Positions 33,853 to 42,600 of a stretch of 47,491 nt of DNA are shown one piece after another. Both the position numbers and the translations under genes were made by a program. A model generated the notes under the pieces. The model was not told the origin of the DNA. It did no database searches and was given only the letters and a program-made list of their open reading frames with translations. The stretch's first letter is position 1. Each line of letters opens with the position of its first letter. The stretch is from a candidate division TA06 bacterium ADurb.Bin131 (GTDB lineage: Bacteria > Ratteibacteria > UBA8468 > B48-G9 > DTJG01), in NCBI GenBank assembly GCA_002070645.1, contig MWDQ01000147.1, positions 1-47,491 on the forward strand, in the 5' to 3' direction.

Positions 33853-34598
33853 TTCTCTGTACCTGAGGGATTTTTATAAACTTTTACAGGATAGTATTTT
33901 TCCATAACCTCTTTAACCCATTTCATTGATTCTAATGGGTTTTTCTTCCAGTTTGTTGGGCAGGTCGCCAAAATTTCAACAAATGACATTCCTTTATTTT
34001 CCATCTGCTGTAAAAATGCTTTTTTTATTGCTTTTTTTGTTGATAAAATTCCAGAGATATCCGATGTTGTTGTTCTTTCGAGGTAGACCACTCCATCAAG
34101 GGACGATAAAAGTTCGCATATCCTTAAAGGATACCCGTGTATTTCTGGTATTCTTCCATTTATCGTTGTTGTGGTTTTTTGTCCTGGAATAGTTGTTGGA
34201 GCCATCTGCCCTTTTGTCATCCCATAAACTGCATTATTGACAAAAAAAACCGAAATGTTTTCGCCCCGCGCCGCAGCGTGTATTATTTCTGCTGTTCCGA
34301 TTGCTGCTAAATCTCCATCTCCCTGATATGTGAAGACAATTCTGTTTGGAAGAAGTCGTTTTATTGCGGTTGCAACTGCAGGGGCTCTTCCATGGGCTGC
34401 TTCTGTTACATCAAAATTAAAATAGTTATATGATAAAACTGCACATCCAACAGGTGCTATTGCTATTGTTTTTGTTCTGAGTTCAAGTTCATCGATTACC
34501 TCTGCAATGAGTTTTTGGATAATGCCGTGTCCACAGCCAGGACAATAAGTATTGGTTGCTGGTGTTAAACTTTCTGGTCTTTGATAAATAATCTTCAT
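33849..34598 (-). CDS. 2-oxoacid:ferredoxin oxidoreductase, beta (TPP) subunit
   Basis: This is a 249-residue thiamine-pyrophosphate-binding subunit. It has YCPGCGHGIIQKL near the N terminus and the TPP/Mg motif YQGDGDLAAIG (GDGD at 93-96), continuing to NNAVYGMTKGQMAPTT. It belongs to the 2-oxoglutarate/2-oxoisovalerate:ferredoxin oxidoreductase group (KorB/VorA-like), which oxidatively decarboxylates 2-oxoacids to acyl-CoA and reduces ferredoxin. The substrate cannot be fixed from sequence alone. It overlaps the alpha-subunit gene and the DUF1614 gene by 4 bp each. Confidence 0.93.
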   Translation of the reverse strand: MKIIYQRPESLTPATNTYCPGCGHGIIQKLIAEVIDELELRTKTIAIAPVGCAVLSYNYFNFDVTEAAHGRAPAVATAIKRLLPNRIVFTYQGDGDLAAIGTAEIIHAAARGENISVFFVNNAVYGMTKGQMAPTTIPGQKTTTTINGRIPEIHGYPLRICELLSSLDGVVYLERTTTSDISGILSTKKAIKKAFLQQMENKGMSFVEILATCPTNWKKNPLESMKWVKEVMEKYYPVKVYKNPSGTEK

Positions 34599-35638
34599 TT
34601 TTTCTTTATCTCTCTGTATATTTCGTCAGGGTCTGGAATTCCTCCACCAGGCCTGCCATAAAAAAATATCCGCGCTGAAGAATTTGCTGCAGCAATTTTT
34701 ACATCATCTATCATCTGACCGAGGTTCATTTCAACAACGAGTATTTTTTTTGCATTTTTAATATATTCTCCAAGTTGCGCATAAGGGAATGGCCAGAGGG
34801 TTATTGGTCTGAAAAGTCCTATATCTATTCCTTCTTCTCTTGCCCTTTGGACTGCTTCTTTTGCGATCCTTGCGCATGTGCCATAACTCACAAGGATATA
34901 CGATGAATCACTGCACCAATATTGTTCAAATCTAATTTCTCTTTTTTCAATCTTTGCGAACTTTGATGCGAGTTTCCAGTTATGTGCTTCAAGAACTCCC
35001 GGGGTGAGGAAAAGAGATTTCAACGAATTTGGTTTTCTGCCAGAGCATCCATTAATTGCCCAGGGTTTTTTTGCAAACCTTCTTTTTTGCGGCTTAATCC
35101 TCACTGTTTCATACATCTGAGCAATAAGTCCATCACCGAGAACAAGTGTTGGATTACGATATCTATCTGCAAGATCAAAAGCCAGATAGGTATAATCGTG
35201 GATTTCCTGGCACGACCATGGAGCAAGTACAATTGTTCTATAATCACCGTGTCCACCACCTCTTGTTGATTGAAAATAATCTGCCTGGCTTGGTGTAACA
35301 TCTCCAAGACCAGGGCCACCTCTATTCATATTAACTATAACAGCAGGTAGTTCGCATCCTGAGAGGTAAGATATTCCTTCTTGCATAAGGGATATACCCG
35401 GACTTGATGATGATGTCATACTCCTGAAACCAGCGGCGGCTGCACCAAAAACCATATTTATGGAAGATGTTTCGCTTTCTGCCTGGATAAATATTCCGCC
35501 GATTTCTTCCATTCTTTCGCTCATATATTCTGGATATCTATTTTGAGGTGTTATGGGATAACCTGCGTAGAATTTACAGCCAGCCGATATTGCGCCCTCT
35601 GCAGAGGCCTCGCACCCATTTAGAAGTTTTATCTTCAT
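34595..35638 (-). CDS. 2-oxoacid:ferredoxin oxidoreductase, alpha subunit
   Basis: This 347-residue alpha subunit (KorA/VorB-like) begins LLNGCEASAEGAISAGC and contains YAGYPITPQNRYPEYM, AESETSSINMVFGAAAAG and MTSSSSPGISLMQEG, all typical. The length shows that the gamma domain fused in two-subunit enzymes is absent. I start at the ATG at 35638, which forms an ATGA overlap with the stop of the lipoprotein gene, the usual junction in this genome. A GTG 15 bases earlier is also in frame. Neither gamma nor ferredoxin-like delta genes are in the window. Confidence 0.93.
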   Translation of the reverse strand: MKIKLLNGCEASAEGAISAGCKFYAGYPITPQNRYPEYMSERMEEIGGIFIQAESETSSINMVFGAAAAGFRSMTSSSSPGISLMQEGISYLSGCELPAVIVNMNRGGPGLGDVTPSQADYFQSTRGGGHGDYRTIVLAPWSCQEIHDYTYLAFDLADRYRNPTLVLGDGLIAQMYETVRIKPQKRRFAKKPWAINGCSGRKPNSLKSLFLTPGVLEAHNWKLASKFAKIEKREIRFEQYWCSDSSYILVSYGTCARIAKEAVQRAREEGIDIGLFRPITLWPFPYAQLGEYIKNAKKILVVEMNLGQMIDDVKIAAANSSARIFFYGRPGGGIPDPDEIYREIKKK

Positions 35639-36201
35639 TTCTTTTGTGTCCACGTTCCATCAGGGTTTTGAATATATTCTCCTGGTTTTGCATTTTTCTG
35701 TCTGGTTTTTGCAAAGATTTCTCTAAATGCTTTTCTCTGGTCAGGAGAAACATTGTTCAATCTAAATAATTCTTCAAGAATAATGTTTCTTTGCTGATTT
35801 TCTTTCTGGACTATTTCTTTAACCTTTTTTGAAAGCTCTGGATCTTTTGGTTGATTGATAATCGCAACCTGATAGTCGTTTGTTTCTCCAATATAACCAT
35901 CTTTTTTATAAGAAGCAAGTTCATCAGACCATGATTTTATCTGGTTTATTGCCTCTTTTATTTTTGGTGAATCTGTTTTTATACTGGAAGAAGCTGAATT
36001 TTCCTGAGCAAAAACAGGAGATGTAAAAAAAGTACATAGTTGATAAAGGATATTTTCACTTTGTGATTCCATCATTTTTTCTATATCCTCTGCTGCTTTC
36101 TTTATTTTTTCTTCAGGAAATGTTACATATATTGTTACCATTGCACAACCAGCAAAGAAAAGCACAGCACATAAAACCGAAACAATCTTTGTCCACTTCA
36201 T
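35635..36201 (-). CDS. DUF1318/YdbL-like lipoprotein
   Basis: This 188-residue lipoprotein has a signal peptide with lipobox FFAGC. Residues about 90-188 resemble the DUF1318 (YdbL) family: a KSWSDELASYKKDGYIGETNDY helix-turn, NQQRNIILEELFRLNNV, and the closing PGEYIQNPDGTWTQKK. YdbL-like proteins are periplasmic or lipid-anchored and usually occur beside YnbE/YdbH envelope proteins; those are absent. Here it leads the oxidoreductase operon with an ATGA overlap, an odd partnership. AAAGGAGGT before the ATG at 36201 selects this start over 36231. A TATAAT on the minus strand (36245-36240) may be its -10 box. Confidence 0.75.
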   Translation of the reverse strand: MKWTKIVSVLCAVLFFAGCAMVTIYVTFPEEKIKKAAEDIEKMMESQSENILYQLCTFFTSPVFAQENSASSSIKTDSPKIKEAINQIKSWSDELASYKKDGYIGETNDYQVAIINQPKDPELSKKVKEIVQKENQQRNIILEELFRLNNVSPDQRKAFREIFAKTRQKNAKPGEYIQNPDGTWTQKK

Positions 36202-36321
36202 TCTAACCTCCTTTGTAATGGAAATTTTCATCCTTTTATATTATAGTATATTCTAAGATTTAAGAAAAATTACCTTTAACACGATATTTAGAGATTAAAT
36301 CAAGGAGGTTCGAATAATCAA

Positions 36322-37272
36322 ATGAGAGAACAAAACATAAAATCAGGTCTGTTTTTTCAAGATATCCTTTCCTGTATTGGAAGCACCCCTATTGTACGAC
36401 TTAATAACATTATTCCAGAAGGTTCTCCTGAAATATTTGCAAAACTCGAGATGTTTAATCCCTGTGGAAGTATTAAAGATAGAATAGCACTGGCAATGAT
36501 AGAGAATGCAGAGAAAAATGGTATTTTAAAAGCAGGTGGCGTTGTGATTGAGCCAACAAGCGGAAATACCGGCATTGGTCTTGCTATGGTTTGTTCTTCA
36601 AGAAAATACAGGTGTATTCTGACAATGCCAGAATCAATGAGTGTAGAAAGAATATCAATACTTAAATTCCTCGGAGCAGAGGTTATTCTTACACCTGCAT
36701 CAACTGGAATGCAGGGATCTATATCTGAGGCGCAGAAAATATGTAAAAAAACACCTAATTCCTTTATGCCAATGCAGTTTGAAAATCCAGTAAATCCCGA
36801 GGCACATAGAAGGACAACTGCAAGAGAAATAATTGATGTACTTGGAAACAATATTGATGGATTTATTGCAGGAGTCGGAACAGGTGGAACAATTACAGGT
36901 GTTGGTGAGGTCTTGAAAAAGGCAAACCCTTCAATAAAGATTTTTGCAGTTGAACCAGAAGGTTCTCCTGTATTATCAGGGGGTAAACCAGGTCAGCACA
37001 AAATTATGGGTATTGGAGCAGGTTTTATCCCGAAGGTTTTGAATCGTGATATCATTGATGAAGTAATAACAATTAATGATAATCTTGCCTACCAGACCTC
37101 AAAAAAACTCGCTCAATGTGAGGGTATTTTTGCTGGTATTTCTTCTGGGGCTGCGTGTGCTGCGGCTATAAAAGTTCTGCCGAGGTTCAAAAAAACACAG
37201 AGGATTATTGTGATTTTCCCTGATACAGGAGAAAGGTACTTAAGTTTGATGAATGAATTTGAAAAATTTTAA
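36322..37272 (+). CDS. cysK: cysteine synthase A (O-acetylserine sulfhydrylase)
   Basis: This is a 316-residue PLP enzyme making cysteine from O-acetylserine and sulfide. The PLP Lys is K52 in NPCGSIKDR. The substrate loop PTSGNTGIGLAMV, the phosphate-binding GVGTGGTITGVGEVL and the later GISSGAACAAA block are all present. The length is normal. AAGGAGG lies about 12 bases before the ATG, a rather long spacing. It is transcribed alone, divergent from the lipoprotein-oxidoreductase operon. I see no serine acetyltransferase gene in the window. Confidence 0.95.
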   Translation: MREQNIKSGLFFQDILSCIGSTPIVRLNNIIPEGSPEIFAKLEMFNPCGSIKDRIALAMIENAEKNGILKAGGVVIEPTSGNTGIGLAMVCSSRKYRCILTMPESMSVERISILKFLGAEVILTPASTGMQGSISEAQKICKKTPNSFMPMQFENPVNPEAHRRTTAREIIDVLGNNIDGFIAGVGTGGTITGVGEVLKKANPSIKIFAVEPEGSPVLSGGKPGQHKIMGIGAGFIPKVLNRDIIDEVITINDNLAYQTSKKLAQCEGIFAGISSGAACAAAIKVLPRFKKTQRIIVIFPDTGERYLSLMNEFEKF

Positions 37273-37350
37273 TCCTGTTTATGTGTATTTCTAAACAAAT
37301 TTTTATAGTGCCTAATAAAAATCTGATTGTTGCAGAAATTACCAGACGCA

Positions 37351-37398
37351 CTCCTTTAACCAGCCAAGTTTTCCCTTTGAAAAAGGAAGGAGAGTTGG
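37351..37398. repeat. REP-like imperfect palindrome
   Basis: TTCCCTTT (37371-37378) pairs with AAAGGAA (37382-37388) with one bulge, extended outward by CCAA (37364-37367) and TTGG (37395-37398). The left part CTCCTTTAAC matches the left arm of the element at 33109. It lies 80 bp after cysK and could also act as a weak terminator. Confidence 0.4.
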
Positions 37399-37636
37399 AT
37401 TTTTAGGTACAACAGGATAATCTACTTACAAATTGCAAATCTTAGAATAAAAAATATAAAATTAACAATTTGAAAGTATTTCATTTTGACTTTTTGCAAC
37501 TTTTATTTTGCATTTTGAATTGAAAATAAAATCTCTTCCACCCTTTTTTACGAAAAATGGATGATTGTCCCTGGGAATGAGAGATTATGAATTTTTTTTC
37601 TGAGATTTGTATTTTTTTCAGTTAAAGGGTTAATTC

Positions 37637-37645
37637 TGGTATAAT
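37637..37645 (+). promoter_or_regulatory. extended -10 promoter of rsfS
   Basis: TGGTATAAT (TG at 37637-37638, TATAAT at 37640-37645) is a perfect extended -10 element, and no good -35 is needed or seen. The predicted start is about 37652, so the mRNA would begin essentially at the AAGGAGGG ribosome-binding site (37653-37660). Confidence 0.55.
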
Positions 37646-37665
37646 AAATATAAAGGAGGGATATC

Positions 37666-37986
37666 ATAAACGAGAAGTTAAGAAAAATATGCGCGATTCT
37701 TGAAGAAAAAAAGGCAAATAATATCACTATTCTTTACGTAGGCAAACTTACCTGGATTACTGATTTTCTTGTGATTGCATCAGGCGAAACAAATGTGCAG
37801 ATACGTGCCATTGCAGAAGGAATGATTGAAAAATTTGATAATCCTCCTTTTTCTATTGAAGGATTTGAAACCAACTGGATACTTCTTGACTACGGCGAGG
37901 TTATTATCCATATTTTTCTTCCGTCAGTAAGAGAGTTCTATAATCTCGAAAAACTCTGGGCTGATGCTGATAGGGTCAATCCTTAA
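37666..37986 (+). CDS. rsfS: ribosomal silencing factor RsfS, apparent ATA start
   Basis: This RsfS/Iojap protein binds uL14 and blocks subunit joining in starvation. The reading frame gives EKKANNITILYVGKLTWITDF then LVIASGETNVQIRAIAEGM, the family core, and ends with a normal C terminus, 106 residues in all. The conserved part begins far upstream of the first ordinary start (GTG at 37771, which would delete the first 35 residues). The strong AAGGAGGG at 37653-37660 points to ATA at 37666-37668, or ATC three bases earlier. An in-frame ATG is absent, and the ATG at 37689 is out of frame. Either a rare start codon or a single-base sequence error explains it. It is convergent with the HAMP-like gene, overlapping by 11 bp. 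Confidence 0.82.
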   Translation: MNEKLRKICAILEEKKANNITILYVGKLTWITDFLVIASGETNVQIRAIAEGMIEKFDNPPFSIEGFETNWILLDYGEVIIHIFLPSVREFYNLEKLWADADRVNP

Positions 37987-38494
37987 AAATTTGCCTGATT
38001 TTATCAATCTTGTCAAAATCAGATATTCCTTGCTTTTCTAATATTTCTCTTATCTGTTGAAAACGGTTATCGTAATATTGTACGAATGTATTTATTGTAT
38101 CTGCAAGTGTCTTGAAATTATCATTTTTCCTGAGATGAATAGTTTGAAACGGTTTACCTTCGATAATCTCTTTTAATGTTTTTTCAATTCTGTATATTGG
38201 TCCAACAACTCTGTGGAGGTAAAAAATAACAATTGCTGCAGCAATTATTACAAGGAAAATAAAGATAAGCGCGAGTTTTTTTTGTAGTAAAAGATTAATC
38301 TTATTGATTGTTTCAAGGGTATCAAAGCCCTGAGTAGATATCTGTATCTGTCCAATGATTGTATTCAATGTAAAATAATATGTTAAACTTCCGACAAGCA
38401 GTACTCCCAGACATATAAACCATGCGGTTAAGCCAAAATATCCAAACTGGATGGGTTTGTTAATAAGATATTTTCTTCTTCTGAATTTTATCAT
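37976..38494 (-). CDS. two-TM membrane protein with HAMP-like region
   Basis: This 172-residue protein has a basic N terminus (KFRRRKYLINKPIQF), a first membrane helix (about 20-42), a short external loop and a second helix (about 75-97). A HAMP-like linker follows (HRVVGPIYRIEKTLKEIIEGK), then a helical tail. It resembles the front half of chemoreceptors and kinases with no output domain. Stand-alone proteins of this type occur beside pilin genes in several phyla, but the role is unknown. GAGGGG before the ATG at 38494 favours this start over a GTG at 38506 that would overlap the pseudopilin gene by 4 bp. Confidence 0.65.
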   Translation of the reverse strand: MIKFRRRKYLINKPIQFGYFGLTAWFICLGVLLVGSLTYYFTLNTIIGQIQISTQGFDTLETINKINLLLQKKLALIFIFLVIIAAAIVIFYLHRVVGPIYRIEKTLKEIIEGKPFQTIHLRKNDNFKTLADTINTFVQYYDNRFQQIREILEKQGISDFDKIDKIRQIFKD

Positions 38495-38502
38495 TATACC
38501 CC

Positions 38503-39285
38503 TCACTGAAAATTAGGATACATCTTCGAATTAAAGATTATGTCTCTGTTAAAACCTGTGCCACCGCTTTTTTTATCTCTGCCATAACTTTTGATGATAA
38601 AATAATCTGATGTAGGGAGCGCAGTTTTTGTTGCAGATTTTCCGACTGAGACAATGTAATAATCGTTTGGAGTGCTTGCAAGCCACGCGGATAGAGTATT
38701 TATTCCTCCAATAAGCGTAACATTTTTTGTAATAATCTGGGGTCGTGGATGATTCTTAAATTCACTTGAAGAGACAACCACAGTACCATTAAGGCGGATC
38801 TCTCCTGATGTAATACCATAGTTTGTTACTATGATAACTCCTGGTCCTGCTGGTGCTGTGAATGTATGGTTATATGTTGTTGGAGGACCAGCAGACCTTC
38901 CAATTTCAGGTGTTTGAAGATATGTTTCTGGCGGAACATCTGTCAGGGGTATCTCATAAAAATAGGGATTACCCCATGGGTCAACTGGTGTATCAGCATT
39001 GATCATATCCCTCATTTTTGTTGCATATGGGCCATGCCAGTTTCTTTCCATTCCTGCTGGCGCGGATTCAGCAAAGATTGCTCCAAGATGTACAGGATAA
39101 TACCCTGTATCATCTTTCATATCTTCAAGTGCAACGGCAAACTGGCTTATTTCTGTTTTAGCAACGACAATCTTTGCTTTCTGGTTTACAGAGTAAACAA
39201 GACGGAAACTAATACCTGCTACCACCATAAGAATAAAAATAAAGGCGACAACTTCAGGTAAGGTAAATCCTTTTTTCTGGTTCAC
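38503..39285 (-). CDS. GspG-like pseudopilin with inserted beta-rich domain
   Basis: This 260-residue type II/IV pilin-like protein has a prepilin cleavage site G6|F7 in KKGFTLPEVVAF, Glu11 at mature position 5 and a hydrophobic helix to about 32. The GspG-like core (AKTEISQFAVALEDMKDDTGYYP, then DPWGNPYFYEIP) is interrupted at about 135-216 by a beta-rich segment. The core resumes with YFIIKSYGRDKKSGGTG, the GspG calcium-loop region. The insert (TNYGITSGEIRLNGTVVV, NVTLIGGINTLSAWL) resembles beta-sandwich modules of secreted proteins. The start is GTG without a clear ribosome-binding site, and a TATAAT lies at 39307-39302 (minus), giving a very short leader. No secretion ATPase or platform gene is nearby. 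Confidence 0.82.
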   Translation of the reverse strand: MNQKKGFTLPEVVAFIFILMVVAGISFRLVYSVNQKAKIVVAKTEISQFAVALEDMKDDTGYYPVHLGAIFAESAPAGMERNWHGPYATKMRDMINADTPVDPWGNPYFYEIPLTDVPPETYLQTPEIGRSAGPPTTYNHTFTAPAGPGVIIVTNYGITSGEIRLNGTVVVSSSEFKNHPRPQIITKNVTLIGGINTLSAWLASTPNDYYIVSVGKSATKTALPTSDYFIIKSYGRDKKSGGTGFNRDIIFNSKMYPNFQ

Positions 39286-39605
39286 AATTATTGTTTATCA
39301 TATTATAGAAAAAATTGCAAATTAGATGTGTGTAACCCTGGCGTATAGACAATACTTTGTGCTATTTATAGTGTCCGTCAAGAATTTATTTGAATATTGT
39401 TAAACTTGTTCATGTTGAGTTATTTGTAAGATAGCGAGGATGGGATTTACGATGCATAAGAAGCATGTAGGGTAAAAAATCTCAGCAGATTATCCTGCAT
39501 TGATTTAACAAGGTTTCGATTTATATACTTGACAAAGTTTTATAATGATATTAGATTGGCTTATAGTGAAATTAAAAATTTGTTCCTTTTTAATGGAGGA
39601 AAATT
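39286..39605. other. 320-bp divergent intergenic region
   Basis: This region lies between the pseudopilin gene and the large secreted glycosidase-like gene. It holds a minus-strand -10 (39302-39307), a small hairpin-capable segment around 39449-39465 (ATGC-loop-GCAT), and the plus-strand promoter at 39529-39557. I see no gene in it. Confidence 0.55.
39529..39557 (+). promoter_or_regulatory. sigma70-type promoter of the secreted glycosidase-like gene
   Basis: A perfect TTGACA (39529-39534) is followed after 17 bp by TAGATT (39552-39557, four of six bases). The start would be near 39565 with a leader of about 40 nt that includes GGAGG before the ATG at 39606. Confidence 0.5.
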
Positions 39606-42600
39606 ATGAAGGGAAAAGTAGCAGGTCTGTTGTTTTTAGCGGTATTATTTTGTATGATTCAGGGCTCTTATGGAGATGGAAACACAGACATTGAAAAGAT
39701 TCTCGGCTCAGGCATGGATAAATGGAGTATTTCAGGTGTCAAATACTCGACTAATATTGAAAACGGGAATCTGGTTCTTTCTACTGATTCTACAGGTTAT
39801 GTTACACTTTCAGGAAAAGAGTTTTACGATGTACCTGCAGAGTATACATTTATGTTTTATCTTAAACCAGCAAAACCGTATGCATCAAGCATTAGTGTTT
39901 CAGTTGGTTGCGCAGAACTTCCTGATAAAAGCAAGCAGGCATTTAGTGCTTCTGTTAGTGCTACTTCTGAAGCAGAAGTTATAAACTATAGTTGTAATGT
40001 TCAACCCCAGACCGCTAAACCTATTAATGGAAAGATATATTTCCAGGCAGTTTCTGATATTAGTTTGAACTGGCCAGAGGAACTGCGAAAAAACATTGAA
40101 TATCAGATTGCCTCTGCTCCAAAGATACAGGAAAAACTCCATACACTGCGTCTTACTGTTGGAAAAGATAAATTTAGTGTTTACGTTGATGGAAGGTTTG
40201 TTGCCAGGATACCTGTTGGAAAGGATATTCAGAAAAAGGGTACAGTAAATGTAGTGATGTATTATGGAACAAAACTTTTGAGTATGCAAGCAAAGAAAAT
40301 TGAAGATATAGATGAAAGGTTTTTTCCTGTTGAACTAACTGGATTTGTTAATAACTCTATTATTACAAAGGGCGCTTCACTCGCAAAAGGTCAGATTGAT
40401 ATTCTCAAACAATCTCTAAAAAAACAAAAGATACCTTTTGTTCTTCCTATTTCTGATGAAAAGGGAAATGATCATCTTGATATTGGTCCAAGCTGGACGA
40501 GATTTGGCGCTATCAAGGGATATATTGCTGCGAATTTTGGTACATTCGGTGGAAGGTGGATTTCCGCAGATAGAATAGACCCTGTAAGATTTTGTATGTA
40601 TGTCCCATATGCGAGGTATAAGGCGCTTCATATCATAGGAACTTTTGATGGAGAAACAAATAATGTTCCTGTTATTACTGCTCAATTTTATAGACCCAAT
40701 GCCGGCCATCCAATGAATTTTTCCGGGACAGTGCCTGTTTATTCTGCAAAGCCAAAAAATATTCAATCCTATCCAGTGAAACTTAAAAATGGGCAGACAA
40801 TAAATCTATTCCATATTATAATTCCAATTGATCCTGGAAAAATGGACTGGTTTTCTGACCTCAGCAGGGTTGGGCTTGAACTGACAAAAGAGGTTAAACC
40901 ATATAGGGCTTATCCTGATCCTCTTGAATACAGCTGGCATTCAGCAGGTCTTCCAAGTGGAGTGCATGTTTATGCTGCGACACTTGAATCAGTGGAAACA
41001 GATATTGACCTTCAACCAGAGGCAGTTGGACATGTATGGACTTCTCCTGCTAAACCAGGATATTCAATAATCCTTGCTAACAGGACAAATTCACCAAGAA
41101 CCGTTAATCTGACAATTACAACATCTGATTATGATGGCATAGATAAATCTGTGCAGAAGCAAACTGTAAATCTTCCAGCAAAAAAAGATGTAAATATAAA
41201 AGTTCCTCTTAATCCAAAAAGGTATGGACTGCATTATCTTAGTGTTATTTGTACATCAGGAAATGAAACCTATTCCTGTTCAAGAAATTTTGCCTATCTG
41301 CATCCTGATACGAGAGAACGCGGAAATTGGAGTGAGGGAAAAGGTCCAATTTTTGGATATTGGAACTGGTCCGGAGCTCACGATACCCCTGATTTTAAGA
41401 CAGAACTTATTGTAATGGCGCAGGCAGGCGCGGAAACAAATCTTTCAACTTATAGAAAGGCAAGCCCAGAGATAAGGGAACTTGCTGAAAAACTTGGTTA
41501 TGTTTCTTATAAGGCATTTGATGGGGCTGTTATATATGTGAATAGTTTTGCATATGCAAATGCAAAATACTATGACCCAACAAAACCAGAAGAAACCCAG
41601 AAATGGTTGATTGAGGAATTGAAAAAATACATGGTTGAGAAAAGTCCGATTAATAAGCCAGAGTACATACTGTTTTTTCCTGAGCCAGGAATTGGCCCGA
41701 TTACATATGGTATCTGGCCAACACATTATGGGGAGCCTGACTATAAATTCTCAGAAGAGGAAGAAAAATCATTTCAGATGCAACTTGAGAAATTTCTTCT
41801 CGGTGCAAGGGCTGTTAGGAAACAATGGCCTGATGTTAAGATTCTTCTTCCCCATGGGGATCCTCATTATACAGCAATTTTTTTAAGGAGAAGTTCTGAG
41901 GCAAGAGAACTGATAGATGGTATTGGACTTGACCTCCCTGGTTTTGAAAGAACTCCTGAACAACAGATTAATCAGGTTGTATTAAACCGACTTTATCCTG
42001 TTCTTCAAGATGTAAAAAAGTATAAACCGAATCCATATCTTGTTGTTGTTGAAGGGACATGTATTTCTTCTGCTGACTATGATACAAGTTATGAGGATCA
42101 GGCCAACATAGCAACGAGGAACTTTCTGGTTCTTATTGGATATGGGATAAACAACCATGAAAGTTCAAATGCTCCTTTTGATTGTGCCAACTATTGGGGA
42201 GAAAACCATTATGGAGGTGGTTATTGCACTCGTTTACCACTTGCGATGCCAAAACTTGCCTATGTGTCTTATGCCACGCTCACAAGACATATCAATAGAT
42301 GTAATTTTATAAGATATGTGCCAACAGGAAGCACCTCAACATACTGTCAGGAATATAGACATTACAAAACAGGAAAACTTGTTTATGTCCTGTGGACAAT
42401 TAGAGGGAAAAGGCCTGTTTCTGTAAATGTTTCTCAGGGTCAAACATTACAGGTATATGATATCAATGATAATCCGATAATTCTAAAAGAGAAAAATGGA
42501 TCTGTAAATTTTGTTATAGGTCAATCTCCTGTTTATCTTGAAGGACTTGAGAATGAGATTAGTTTTGTTCTCGGAGAACCAGATCATAGTGATTCTCAAC

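Larger units (their letters stand above)
37273..37665. other. 393-bp noncoding spacer
   Basis: This AT-rich gap lies between cysK and rsfS. It holds a REP-like hairpin (37351-37398), a self-similar tract around 37486-37530 made of short phrases such as TTTTGCAACTTT and TTTTGCATTTTGAATT, and at its right end the rsfS promoter and ribosome-binding site. I see no open frame or RNA gene worth calling. Confidence 0.6.

Noticed and set aside
37771-37986. Short RsfS starting at GTG 37771
   Set aside because: It would remove the conserved N-terminal third and has no ribosome-binding site, while the strong one sits before the ATA at 37666.
39380-39400. Phrase TAGTGTCCGTCAAGAAT that recalls an insertion-sequence end
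   Set aside because: No matching inverted copy, target duplication or transposase remnant is visible nearby.
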